Shown: positions 38,061 to 48,221 of the stretch, piece after piece | How positions within the stretch are numbered: position 1 is the stretch's first letter | Layout: each line of letters begins with the position of its first letter | Assembly: GCA_003956705.1 (NCBI GenBank) | Contig: QZCP01000038.1 | Span: forward strand, 19,225 to 83,224 | Direction of reading: 5' to 3' | Length of the DNA: 64,000 nucleotides | Source: Brevipalpus yothersi | Lineage: Eukaryota > Arthropoda > Arachnida > Trombidiformes > Tenuipalpidae | Notes under the pieces: model-generated | The model's input: only the letters and a program-made list of their open reading frames with translations | Told to the model about the DNA's origin: nothing | Databases searched by the model: none | Position numbers and translations under genes: made by a program

Positions 38061-38144
38061 ACGGATCGAGTTTACAAGTGATCATGATCATAATCGCTGT
38101 CCATCCTTGTAAATTACTCGAAATAGTTGAGCAACACCTTTATT

Positions 38145-38400
38145 CTAAAACAGTGGTTTGGTGATGACTTTCAGACTGTTCATCGACCGGATCCCGGAGA
38201 ACGTAGAAATTATCATTATTATTCCTAGAGCAATTTTTAAAAAAGCCGTTCTCACATCAGTCACCACTGGAGAGAGCTTGGGCACTAGTTGAGCAATATC
38301 CGACTTCCAAAAAATCTGCAAGGTCACTTTAAACTTGAATCAGCTTCCAAGTTCTTCTGAGCAATGTTCGAATCCACCGAATTACTTTCATTTATGGCCA
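38145..38400 (-). pseudogene. Small ORF B, copy 1 (frameshifted)
   Basis: Minus-strand counterpart of 48700-48957. The ATG at about 38400 opens MAINESNSVDSNIAQKNLEA and is then interrupted by a stop. The rest, including VTDVRTAF and FSGIRSMNSLKVI, continues in another frame to 38145. It is conserved between blocks, but either strand could be the functional one, and it may be non-coding. Confidence 0.35.
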
Positions 38401-39337
38401 TGTTTGAGGAATCAGTTCTCGATTCCGTATTCCGATGTTCTTATGGGATTTGATCAGATAGATTTTCACTCAGAATGATAGATGGATCTTTGGCTCAAAA
38501 CAGAGAGAATTTTTGAATTTGGTTATTTATTGAGAATGAGATATTCACTTGATTCTAAATTGATCTAATCAATTTCTCTCCATGAAACCACTTAGTGACC
38601 AATTTTTGAATCTGAAAATCAAAACTGTCAAGAAGAAGCAAGCATGACTGATAATCAATCAGCAAGAAGCGAATCAAGCACAAGAGAAATCTTAAAATAG
38701 ACGAAGATCTTCATAAACTTTTGTTATCTTAGATAGCACTTCAGTGAACGAGAAACGCTAAATTCGGGATACTTTTCATCATGTATCTTAGGATGAATAA
38801 GTTTTCGAGATACAATAGATTTCAATCCAAGCGGGTTACAGAAACCAGAGATAATCAACGTGCAGAGATCCTGAGAGAATCGGATTCTCATCGAGTGTTC
38901 ATACATCAGAAATAAAAATCCAACTGTTCATTGTACTTCTATTGTAATCACTCCCTAGAAAAGCTGTGATAGATTTTGGTGTTAACTTCTGGAACCATGT
39001 TTCATTTGATTTACCGAGCAGAGTAACTGATCATGTAACGAGAAAGATATGTATTGCTCAACCATCGCAAGCTGCAAAAAGAATCAAGTATTCAGAACAG
39101 ATGAATCTGTGTGCTGATTAACATAAAAATCATTTGAAATCCAATCGAAACATTCAGAATGGTGACAGAGCCCCAACTATCTACCATGAACTACAACATG
39201 ATTTGGCGAATTGGAAGCTTGGTGAAGAAATCTGGTTTCGGTGGCTATAAAGAGAGGAAGCTCCAGCGGAAATTCATCATTCATCAGGTAATCTAGCTTG
39301 TTCTCTCCATTTCGCTTGTGAATTAATAGGATTCAAT
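38401..39337. other. Duplicated 5' region of protein C, copy 1
   Basis: It aligns with 48958-49918 along its length with frequent substitutions. It contains the C1 promoter. No other gene seen. Confidence 0.65.
39246..39252 (+). promoter_or_regulatory. TATA box of protein C1
   Basis: TATAAAG lies 92 bases before the C1 start codon. The paralogue has TATATAG at the same 92-base distance. Confidence 0.6.
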
Positions 39338-39814
39338 ATGCGTATTCACATGATACGTATAACTCTCTTGTTTTCCCTGATTTGTGCTTCCAATGTGTAC
39401 TGTGGACATGAGTATGGTCCTAGTGTGAATGGTGGTGACCCCGAAGTTCCGAAACCACCTCCTCTCCAGTCGAATGAAGTCAAACTGATTAAAGCCAAGC
39501 CAGATTCACCTCAGCTAAGTCAATCCAAGCCTTATTCAGCTGAAAACATGCTGGGTAACCCATCATCCCAAGCGAATGTACCAAATATCATGAATTCATT
39601 GGCTCTCCTAGCTAATCTGGGTAATAAACAAGACTCTGATCAGAAAAGTACCCTTATCCTCGCTCCTCAAGGTATTGAGAGGGTGAAAAATATGACCGGA
39701 CAAGTGTATTTGCGAAACGACGACGAACCGCTTTTCGATCCATTAGAGATATTATCAGCCGTAGTAGTACTCATAATTGGTATCGTGATTCTTGTAATTT
39801 CATTCGTTATTTAG
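39338..39814 (+). CDS. Small secreted/tail-anchored protein C, copy 1
   Basis: A single-exon 158-residue protein that I do not recognise. It starts with a clear signal peptide (MRIHMIRITLLFSLICASNV, then YC), followed by a Pro/Ser/Lys-rich low-complexity region, a segment shared with copy 2 (NIMNSLALLANLGNKQDSDQ, then KSTLILAPQ), an N-glycosylation site NMT, and a hydrophobic C-terminus (ILSAVVVLIIGIVILVISFV) that ends the protein. The C-terminal helix could anchor it in a membrane or serve as a GPI-attachment signal. A paralogue at 49919 has the same layout with many replacements and a different spacer, which indicates rapid change under conserved architecture. It is preceded by a TATA box at a conserved distance. 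Confidence 0.7.
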   Translation: MRIHMIRITLLFSLICASNVYCGHEYGPSVNGGDPEVPKPPPLQSNEVKLIKAKPDSPQLSQSKPYSAENMLGNPSSQANVPNIMNSLALLANLGNKQDSDQKSTLILAPQGIERVKNMTGQVYLRNDDEPLFDPLEILSAVVVLIIGIVILVISFVI

Positions 39815-40378
39815 AACGGTGCAGGAGACTCTGCCATTTGAATTCATTCCAGAATTTTATGACTAGTGGCTAACTTCCCCTTCCAGACATGAAAATTAAA
39901 CATTAATTGCTTTCCCAATTTTCAATGAACCCAACTTTCTGGACTCGAATATCTTATTTGACTTGATAAGTGCTGGTATTGAATAATCCTTTTTTCGAAA
40001 AGACTTCTGCGTTTTAATTCACGGTGTAGTAATTGTTGAGAATAATGAGACCTTCGATAGGCAAAAACAATAGACAAGAGCTATCTCTGACCAGTCAAGT
40101 TAGTATGAGAAGTTCATCAACGGAACAAAACAATAAGAGAAGGGAAAATGGCACTCTGTCTTTCACAGGTCCTGTCGATAAACTTTTTGATATCGTTTCA
40201 ATTAATACATCCCGCAGTCTCGAAGCTATGGGTTAAGACAAAAATACTCACACTTAGCCATTGATACAGCCGTTTACAGTCAGATTGACATGAACAAAAT
40301 CACTCTACTGATAATAACTATCATGAGCTTCCTTCGAACAGGTCAGGCCAGATATATGGAAGACAGATAGGGAACATA
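39815..40378. other. Duplicated 3' flank of protein C1
   Basis: It aligns with 50438-50480 plus 57712-58273 on either side of the Helitron in block 2. A 64-codon frame from 40042 (MRPSIGKNNRQELSL...) is open here but broken by small indels in block 2, so it is probably not a gene. It ends at the TA target of a Tc1/mariner element. Confidence 0.7.
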
Positions 40379-40822
40379 TAAAGGGTGGGCCGAAAGTTTC
40401 CTGGCATGGTAATTCATTTATATGCAAAATTCATCTAGTTTTGATTTTTCGTTTGTCTAGTGAAGATGGATCAAGCTGTTGAGAAGAAAAAGTATGAGAA
40501 AGTGAGTAATGAGAAAAGGTCTCTGATAATTCGATTGTTTGATAAAGGAAGAAGTGTTTCAGAAGTTTCAAGAATTGTTAGTGTTAACTATTGGACTATT
40601 CGATCTACCTATTTTGTAGGGTTCAAACAAGGTAGAAGTGCCCAATCACCAAGAGGACATCGAAAAGAAATGTTATATGCTGCTCAAAAGGAACTGATCA
40701 GTGATGGACAAGATGAAGACTGCCAACAAACTTAAGCTGAGCTTCAAAAAAGTGTCAAGAAGTTTTCGGTATCGTTCTATCATGTGCTAATATTGCTAGA
40801 GCTTTGAGAGAATTTCCATATA

Positions 40823-42127
40823 AAGGGCGCGTGAGAAGTGAAGACACCTTCAGAAATTCCTAGAAAATTTAGAGCAAGGTTGTTAGTCCGGTCATGAGAC
40901 TTACGTCCTTGGTAGTTAAGGGTCGGATCTACATTTTAGAGAAATTTGGCTTCATTTGAGCTCAAATTGTCAAAATGACGAGATCTCAAAATCAACAGTT
41001 TGCTTCTCTTGTTTGCCAAATGTTCAAATCACTAGATCGCGATCGCAACAAAACGTTCAATTTTTTCAAAGTGACCAGAGAAACTCGCAAAACTATATAT
41101 CGAATCATTGATCGATACTTAGAGAAGGGTTCTGCTGAATATGAGCCAATTCCTGGACGTCCTGTGAAAGTTCTGAACAAAAGAATGCTATCACGTATCA
41201 AACAACGTCTCGATCGAAGTCCTCTCAAGTCAACAAGAGTACAGGCCAAAAGACTCGAAATTTGCGATCATACTTTCAGACGAGGACGTGATATACTTGA
41301 TTATAGCACAAGAGTGCGTCAAAGAGCTCCATTATACAAAAAAGATCAAGAGGAACGATGCAAACGTGCAGCGCGTTTCATCTATGAAAAGATGCTGAGA
41401 GGCAAGATCATCATCATTGATGATGAATCCTATGTGCCCATCGATCCGTCTCAAATTCCAGGGAAAAAACACTATCATAAGCCTAATAAGGGGGATGTTC
41501 CAAATGAAGTTAAGTATGTTGGAAAAGAAAAGTTTGCGAAGCGATATTTAGTGTGGCAGTGCATCGATTCTCATGGTAACGTTTCGAAAGAGTTCGTTAC
41601 TGATTCTACCATGAATTCTGAGCTTTATTTGCGAGTTCTGAAAGACTATCTGATCCCTTTCATCGATGAACATCATGAAAGAGAAAATATACTGTTCTGG
41701 CCAGATTTAGCATCATGCCACTACTCGACAACAGTGCAAAACTTTCTCAACGAAGAAGGGATCGAATGCATCAGTCGAGAGAAAAACACCCCAAATCTTC
41801 CTCAATGCCGCCCAATTGAAATTTTTTGGTCTCTATGCAAAGATGAATGCAGTAATAATGGGAAAATATCGAAAAAATTATCAGTTTTCACCAGAAAGTG
41901 GGAAAACGCCTCAAAAAAAGTTGCGGAAAGGTCTGGCGTATGGCTAATGGAGCGACTTCGAATTAAGCTTCGTAGAGTTGGTCGTGAAGGTCCTTTCGCG
42001 GTTCTTTCTAACTGAAAATATTCTTCAATCATGTATACTCAATTTTCCAAAAGATGAAGTCTTCAGCTCATATAGCTCAGGAGAAGAATAATCTCAAAAA
42101 ATGTGTCTCTACTTCCCACGCACCCTT
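40823..42127 (+). mobile_element. Intact-looking Tc1/mariner element B (DD37E-type)
   Basis: A 1305-base element flanked by TA at 40821-40822 and 42128-42129. The 5' end AAGGGCGCGTGAGAAGTGAA and the complement of the 3' end, AAGGGTGCGTGGGAAGTAGA, are terminal inverted repeats with four mismatches in about 25 bases. It carries one uninterrupted transposase ORF. Confidence 0.88.
40975..42015 (+). CDS. Tc1/mariner-superfamily transposase (element B)
   Basis: 346 residues, uninterrupted. Cuts and joins the ends of its own element. The N-terminal part is a helix-turn-helix DNA-binding region (about 1-120, with KTIYRIIDRYLEKGS and PGRPVKV). The catalytic DDE core shows IIIIDDESYV (Asp149/Asp150), FWPDLASCHYS (Asp244) and RPIEIFWSL (Glu282). 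The 37 residues between the second Asp and the Glu place it near the DD37E group of the IS630-Tc1-mariner superfamily. The C-terminus VAERSGVWLMERL..KLRRVGREG is typical. All catalytic residues are present and the frame is open, so the protein may be, or until recently was, active. The start ATG at 40975 is the first in frame. Confidence 0.9.
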   Translation: MTRSQNQQFASLVCQMFKSLDRDRNKTFNFFKVTRETRKTIYRIIDRYLEKGSAEYEPIPGRPVKVLNKRMLSRIKQRLDRSPLKSTRVQAKRLEICDHTFRRGRDILDYSTRVRQRAPLYKKDQEERCKRAARFIYEKMLRGKIIIIDDESYVPIDPSQIPGKKHYHKPNKGDVPNEVKYVGKEKFAKRYLVWQCIDSHGNVSKEFVTDSTMNSELYLRVLKDYLIPFIDEHHERENILFWPDLASCHYSTTVQNFLNEEGIECISREKNTPNLPQCRPIEIFWSLCKDECSNNGKISKKLSVFTRKWENASKKVAERSGVWLMERLRIKLRRVGREGPFAVLSN

Positions 42128-42712
42128 TACATTGAAAAAAGTATCAATAATTCCTGTCCGTAGAAATAATTTTGATGTCAAAGAGAAAAGGTTTGAGTAT
42201 GTTGTAAAGTTCAACAGCATTCGAGGTGATATGGCTACAATCTTCTTGTTGGACGGAGCTGGTATTCAAGTTTTCTCTCGAAAAATCATGGTAGATCACC
42301 AAGAGCTACCAGAGTAGCACTTGTGGTGCAATTCGCTCCAAAACCTACTTTATCGAGGCTGTCATTTCCTATGATCGGCTATACTTCTTCGGAATCATGT
42401 ATCACCCATACAATAGTGAAAATTTTGTAGATTTCTTGGTCGAGTTCAGTGGAATTTAGGGTAAGCATGGAGTCACAGGAGCTCATTTGATTATGGATAT
42501 TGACGCTTTTCATAAAAGTGATCAAGTGAAAGAGCTCATCTTTTCTCATGGACTCGGTGTAATCTTTCTCCCTCCTCATTTACCTTCACTTAATCCCATT
42601 GAGAACATGTTAAAATTAGCTGAAAAGGAGAATGTTGTGGTACTCTATTGTAGCTTAGAGATACCTCATCGTCAGGTGACGCACAGGTCGAAACATTAAC
42701 CTCAAAGAGTAA

Positions 42713-42902
42713 GTTTCGACGACAAGTTTAGCGATAATTTTTGGCAACGATATCTTAGGCGAAAAACTGGTCAGAGTGCCAGATAGATGAAAATATTTGT
42801 CTATCAGGTGTGATAAGTTGGCCAAAAATTATCTTCTGAACCTTATCTGGTCACCAGATTCTGGTGGCCAGGAGTTATCGCTGAACAACTTGTAGTCGAA
42901 AT
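42713..42902. mobile_element. Fold-back (palindromic) MITE
   Basis: Left end TTTCGACGACAAGTT followed by AGCGATAATTTTTGGC. The right end reads GATAACTCCTGGCC and AACTTGTAGTCGAAA when matched in complement. A perfect 13-base inner inverted repeat (GATAATTTTTGGC at about 42730 and its complement at about 42820) strengthens the fold. No ORF. Boundaries are approximate and no target duplication is evident. Confidence 0.6.
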
Positions 42903-43033
42903 TCAGGTCCAGAATCCGTTGTTGGCCTTCATGAGTACCCTCTACGATGCAGCATTCTATTGCATAAGATCTTCCTCTCTTTAACATTACTCTCTAAATA
43001 AAACTCAGAACTTTGGAAAAATAAACTCACTTG

Positions 43034-43325
43034 CTTGTGAAATGAATTGATTCTGACTGTATCTGGTCCATTGGATGTCCAGTTGAAACATAATTTAGTT
43101 TTCATCAACCATGGAGGAGGCTTGATCATTTCATCAATCTGCCTACTTGAAAGCTCTTTTTCAGCTGGGGAGAATCGACTAGATTCAGTTATGGCAAAGT
43201 ATCGATCAAGTAGTCTTTTGACTTCAGCTTAAGCATTGAAAATGCTTCCATAAAACTTTCTCAGCGCTTTCCCTCTAGCTTCCAGCTTTTTCATCAGTGG
43301 TTCTTCGTCTGACGAAGTTCGTCAT
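43034..43325 (-). pseudogene. Unidentified exon-like fragment with an in-frame stop
   Basis: On the minus strand a frame runs from about 43325 through KKLEARGKALRKFYGSIFNA, a TAA at 43229-43231, then EVKRLLDRYF, RFSPAEKELSSRQIDEMIKP and NGPDTVRINSFHKQ to a GTGAGT donor at about 43033. Composition and the donor look like a real coding exon. I do not recognise the family. It may be a fragment of a host gene carried here by duplication and then inactivated, or the upper part may be a separate exon joined at an acceptor in TTAAG. Confidence 0.4.
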
Positions 43326-44211
43326 CCAGTTGACTATTAGAATCATCAGATATATACACATTGGTGGTTACTTGAGTTCTCCATGGAAGATAACTAGTAA
43401 CACGTGTGTAAACGCCAGGAAAACCAGGTTCAGCACATCTTCTACCAAAGGAAATAACACCAACCAATTGCCACCTTTTGCCCAGACCTTCCAGCATCAA
43501 TGGTCCACCACTATCACCTTGACATGCATTTTGACCTCCTTTCGGGTAGCCAGCACAGTAAACTTTATCAATAAAGTTGAGATTGTATGAGGATCTACAA
43601 GCATTATCAGTCCACATAGGCATTAGAACTCCTTTCAATATGGCTGATAAAAGTCCGTCTAAAAAAATACATGAAAGATTCTTTTTTTGTGCCTCAGACA
43701 AGCTTGATGCTTTGATTTATCTTACGGTATGCTGTCGAGCCCCAACTGGTAACAGTGGCATTTCTACCGGAAAAAGTTTTCCGATGATCTGGTAAACATA
43801 TTGGTTGCATCACTCCAGTGATTTGAACTGCCTCTTCCAAAATTATCATGGCAATATCGTTTTTTTGAGTCTTCGGTATTCCTCATGGATTCGAATATTT
43901 TCAATTTTATAATCTACCGTATCTGGATCCGCATTATTATACGAGAAATCGTGAGCTACCATTCGGATCAGCATATCTGAAGGTGGTTTTCTGGATGGAA
44001 AAAGTGTCAGTTTCGCGAACAACAGGTATGAAAGAACTCAGATCTTATAAATTATTTGATCAAAAATTTACCTGTAAACACGGCTGAGAACAGATATCGA
44101 TTGGATATCAAAGTTCCTCCACAAAATGTTTGATTGCCTATCGGGTTGATCAGAGCTGCCTTCATCTCCATTCAAAATCACTTCTCCGCCACCAACAATA
44201 CAATTTTGTAC
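43294..44211 (-). pseudogene. Trypsin-like serine protease, broken copy 3
   Basis: It is a diverged relative of the proteases at 32.4 and 45.8 kb with the same exon layout. The last exon (43294-43658) is open and still has ACQGDSGGP and the specificity Asp. The preceding exon carries SWGSTAY and CLPDHRK but shifts frame at a T7 run (43860-43866), just before NDIAM, the catalytic Asp region. In the exon that should carry TAAHC the sequence reads FSAVFTG, so the catalytic His is gone. The activation site is also scrambled. No first exon is found because the MAM fragment of block 2 begins right after it. It looks like the leftover of an older duplication round. Confidence 0.85.
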
Positions 44212-44244
44212 GATATTCCACGCAAATTCTCGTTGAGAGCATCG

Positions 44245-45282
44245 AAAGCTGAAAGAAAACCAAGATCAAAAAAATTGCCTCACCTACCCTCGAGAACTAT
44301 CAAATCAATAGAGTGATTGGTAAAACTTAGGTGATCCACTGGAATCATCCAAATCATTGCTGAGTGCAAAAAAAACATCATCTTCATTAAACCAAAATGA
44401 TCTGGAAAAAGCTATCTTAAAAACACTACAAAAACAATCCATGTCATCACCAAACCTGAAGAATTTCAAATTATCATCAGCTTGTGATGGACGTAATTCA
44501 ATTTCTCGTAATGTTGTGGGCTTACGTTGCGATCGACGTCGTCTTACTCAGCATCAAAAAATTGAGCAAACAATTGTGTGTGAATCAGATAAAAAGTGTA
44601 CCACAACCACAACGAAGACATCAATTCAATTGTGTCCATCATCATGTAATTTGGATGATATACATGAGCAAGATCAATTTCGTAACAGTTGCGGCTGAAC
44701 TAAAGATCGTACGGAAGCAAAATTTGGCACATGGCTACTGATTTCGGAAGATTATGCATCTCAACACAATCGATGGCTACCGGTAATTGAGACATCTCAG
44801 CGTAATAATGGTAAATATTTGGTGTTAGATGTGAAAAAGACACCATATACACCGGCAATCCATCTGAATAGTCCACTATTTTATGATGCCAAGGATAATT
44901 GCTACTTTACGTTCTCATACGCGATTCATGATCGGAATGCAATCTTCTATTTATGATACACTTGATCACTCTAAGTCGAGTTGAAATTGAAGAGGAAGAA
45001 GATGATGGTGAGGGGTCTGATGAGGTAGTCATGATGATCAGTCAGCCTAAGAAACGGAAACACAAGAAAGGTAAATCAAATCATTTGGAGTATGATGAAA
45101 CGACATACATTTTGTGGAAAAGTTATCTGTCTGGTCGTTCAAATCTTGGACACTGGTCAACTGGATCAGGATACATTGGAAGACAGAAAAATTTATTCTA
45201 TCTATCGTTTGTTCGATCATCAGCACCATATTCTCCTTTTGGTACAATAGCTCTCGATAATTTTAATTTCATTTCATGTTAA
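44245..45282 (+). pseudogene. Truncated copy of the MAM gene (last third)
   Basis: It matches 30889-31903 from KKTKIRK onward to the stop. It starts in mid-gene, so it has no start or first MAM domain. Disabling changes include a stop/frameshift around 44330, TGA at 44696-44698 where the parent has TGG (Trp in NCGWTQD) and a small indel near 44952 that makes TGA. The last 110 codons are intact again and nearly identical to the parent. Confidence 0.92.
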
Positions 45283-45779
45283 ATCATCTTTTTTTTAATC
45301 ATTGAAATAATTAAAGCAAAAAAATGTCATTACCTCTCATACATGTTGTACGACCACTGAAAAGGAAAACGTTGATATGCCTCAGTTTTTGCTCTGAATA
45401 TTCAAGTCATCAAGAAGAGTGATAATTTCGTTGGGAATTTAGGAATTTTCTCTCATATCTATCTTTCAACTCATGGAAGACGTTTAATTTATCGAATGCA
45501 GTCGAACAGATTAATCAGATTTACATGAGAGGCATGAAAGAGACTCAACGTTTCTTTTTGCTCAGAGCTGTTTCTCACAACATCTGGCACTTAGCAGAGA
45601 TAATTTGTATCATCACAATACAATATAATTCATGGTAGATTGGTGGCCATATGGTACGTTTCATGAGCATAAAATTACATGAATGTAGATCATGAGTTCA
45701 TTTATACCTCGGATTCATCTATTGGTCTTCGATGTCTATCTGTTGATGAGTTCAATGTTATCATAAATGTATTGCCATT
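45283..45779. other. Duplicated convergent spacer, copy 2
   Basis: Near-identical to 31904-32400 and of equal length. No gene. Confidence 0.85.
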
Positions 45780-47023
45780 TCAATCAACTTCCAGTAAGTT
45801 TTTGGGAACTAATTCACTCATCATCTGATCAACCCAATCCATGTAACTTGTGACACGTGTATAGACACCAGGAAAGTTGGGTTCAGCACATCGAAACCCA
45901 AAAGACACTACTCCAATCAGTTGCCATCTTTCTTCACCACCTTGAATCATCAATGGTCCACCACTATCACCTTGACATGCATCTCGTCCTCCTTCCGGAT
46001 ATCCGGCACAGTAAATCTTCTCAGTGAAGTTAAGGTTACTCTTGATGTATGCCAATCGACAAGCGGCATCATTCCAAATAGGTAGTGATACTTGTTTCAG
46101 TTTAGTGGCCAAAGGTCCTCCTGAAAGAACAAAACACACAGACGTTAGATTTGCAATGGTTTGTGGGCTAACTTTGATACCATATTCCAGTGAACCCCAT
46201 CCGATAACAGTTGCTTGTTCATTGTGAAAAGTTTTATTACGATCTGGCAAGCAAATTGGCGTAAATAAATCAGGTATTTCAATTTTTCCTTTTGATTTTA
46301 TGATTGCAATATCGTTCTCTTGACTTCTGGAATTGTATCTCTCATGAATTCGAAAACTTTCAATCTGGTAATGTTTCGCGCCAGGATACAAATTGATCAA
46401 TAAATCCTTTACTCCAAGTCGAATGACTATATTCGTTTGATTCTGGCTAGAAATATAATGAACATACAGATCAGTGCGATGAATCTAGTAATTAATTGAA
46501 AGGGTGTCCATATTAACGGTACTAACTATTACTCACCCAATGAGACAATGAGCTGCAGTGATCAGATGCCATTCTGATATCAAAGTGGCCCCACAAAATG
46601 TTCGCTTGCCTATTTTGTTGATCAAAGCAGCCATCCAGGGCCATGATTTAGGATCAGAATCAGTACCACCGACAATTCTGGGTTTCGATGATATTCCACA
46701 TACTTTACCTAAACTATGGCCAAATCGATTTGATTTTATATTTCCCCTTTCACTGCCGATAATTGAGTTACCAGAAGAGATAGTATTTAGGCAAGTTGAC
46801 TGATTAATAAAAGAAATAAGAGGTTAATCAGCTTAAATCAAAAAAATAGAGGCAATGTGAAAGCCATGAAAACATTTGCACCATATCTTGAAAGCTGTAT
46901 TCAAAACACTTTAAAACATGTAGAACCAGCATGTTTTAGCCATTGAAAAGTTTAAGTTGATCCACTGTTTACCTGATGGAATGTTAAAAGTATGAAGGAA
47001 GCGAAAATATTGGATGGAACCAT
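45780..47023 (-). CDS. Trypsin-like serine protease, duplicated copy 2
   Basis: CDS join(46973..47023, 46537..46799, 46181..46446, 45780..46120), minus strand, 306 residues. It has the same exon lengths (51, 263, 266 and 341 bases) and splice phases as copy 1. Signal-like start, activation site KPRIVGG, catalytic triad in TAAHC, ENDIAI and ACQGDSGGP, and trypsin-type Asp in the S1 pocket are all present. Differences from copy 1 are few and scattered (for example SSKPR against SPRTR before IVGG). The last intron is 60 bases, a multiple of three, with no stop, so its retention would insert 20 residues. In copy 1 that intron is 61 bases. Both copies appear functional. Confidence 0.92.
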
Positions 47024-47960
47024 TGATGTTGATTATCGAAAGTGAATTGACTCTCAGATTTGAATGGTTGCTATGAGATCTGGTCATAACCTTTGATCTG
47101 TCAACCCAATTGAATATTGAGAAAAAGGCCATCTTGGTGCCGAGTGATGCGTAGAATGTCTGACAAAATGTCTTGTGAGTATTGAGGTATTCTTTTGCAT
47201 TATGATTGGAGCCAGAATATTTTATCTCCTATCTGAATGATTGAATATTTTGTTTTGAGAATTTCGATTGCTGAAAAAGTTTCGACGCCGAGGAAAAAAT
47301 TCGATGGATTATACGTTCAACCTCAAGTTTTTAGTGTTTGTTGGCTAAGTACCTCCTTCATGAAATATGCTCCAGGAAAGATTACTTCATTTAGGACAAT
47401 AATATACAGAAAATTCATGGTGTGCAAGCGGTGTGGAGCAAAAAATTCATGAAAATTCATTCATGTTCATTTCTTTTTTTATTCTCAAGCAAAACAGCGT
47501 GTCAATTCAAACTGATACTGAATCGTTGAAACGATCAAAATTGAACTATCTGATAAGTACCCACTATTTCCTATCGATTGTGCTCAGGTTCCTACTAGAT
47601 TTGAAATATTTAAGCTCACGATGAATCAATCCATCCATTAAAAATAGCATAATAGCAAAATATCGGATATCCAATGATTTGAATCTTTCCCATTTAGGGA
47701 AAAGCTGTGCATTGGTAACAAGAAAAAATTTGTCGACTGTTTAACAAGTTAATTGATTGGAAGTGAGAACAATGCATATGTGTTAGTAACAGGGATCATC
47801 ACTGTCTCCTTCATGAACCATCTCATGTCAGTATAAGTTTAGAAACCAATCAGAAAATCTTAATCTGTGATAAACTTTCTATGAAACAAGTGGAGCTTAA
47901 TCATCGAGTGACTGGAACTTGCTTTATTTCATTCGAAGCAAATTATATTAATAGTTCAAT
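47024..47960. other. Duplicated flank of protease copy 2 and 5' region of protein A2
   Basis: It aligns with 33646-34325 and then, without the LTR-like insertion, with 36376-36652. It holds divergent control regions for the protease (minus) and A2 (plus). I see no further gene. Confidence 0.7.
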
Positions 47961-48221
47961 ATGTGTTTAGATCGTACATGTATGTTCTCGCTTCTCTCAT
48001 TAATTCTGGCTTGTGTTATCAGTGCTGGGAAAGATCTTGGGCTTCATAGTGCTCAGTATACTGGCCTCGAGCGAGATCCATATGATTCAATTAAACAAGG
48101 ATCTGGAAATTCATCTTCAGCATATCCTCCGAGTCAACTGAGCTTCATCGATTTTCAAGATAGTATCGATGCAAACAATGGTCAAAATGCTGATAGAAGT
48201 GATGTCCAAAGTAATCCATAA
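47961..48221 (+). CDS. Small secreted protein A, copy 2
   Basis: 86 residues, not recognised. It begins with a signal peptide (MCLDRTCMFSLLSLILACVI, then SAGKDLG) followed by a Ser/Asn/Gly-rich polar region with no cysteines, ending QNADRSDVQSNP and TAA. The same frame stays open after this TAA for 77 more codons. A paralogue starts at 63946 with a very similar signal peptide, and a decayed one at 36653. It lies downstream and divergent from protease copy 2. The gene could be a short secreted peptide, or a longer protein cut by a nonsense change. Confidence 0.6.
   Translation: MCLDRTCMFSLLSLILACVISAGKDLGLHSAQYTGLERDPYDSIKQGSGNSSSAYPPSQLSFIDFQDSIDANNGQNADRSDVQSNP

Larger units (their letters stand above)
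40381..42699 (+). mobile_element. Decayed Tc1/mariner element A, with a nested element
   Basis: The 5' end follows a TA and begins AAGGGTGGGCCGAAAGTTTC, nearly the same terminus as the MITE at 58274. Transposase fragments follow. A second element (40823-42127) is inserted in it. I do not find the matching 3' terminal repeat after 42699, so the right end is missing or replaced. Confidence 0.75.
40462..42699 (+). pseudogene. Tc1/mariner transposase A, frameshifted and interrupted
   Basis: The N-terminal helix-turn-helix runs from about 40466 (MDQAVEKKKYEKVSNEKRSL, RLFDKGRSVSEVSRIV). It reaches a stop near 40735 and, after a one-base shift, continues with KKCQEVFGIVLSCANIARAL to 40820. There a second transposon is inserted. 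The coding sequence resumes at 42130 with TLKKVSIIPVRRNNFDVKEK and a first catalytic region FLLDGAG (D-G rather than D-E). After further stops comes LIMDIDAFHKSDQV and HLPSLNPIENMLK, the second Asp and the Glu region. It is clearly dead. Family and order of fragments are well supported; the exact subfamily is not known. Confidence 0.8.

Noticed and set aside
40033..40236. 64-codon frame after protein C1
   Set aside because: The paralogous stretch near 57930-58130 has indels that break it, so it does not behave like a gene.
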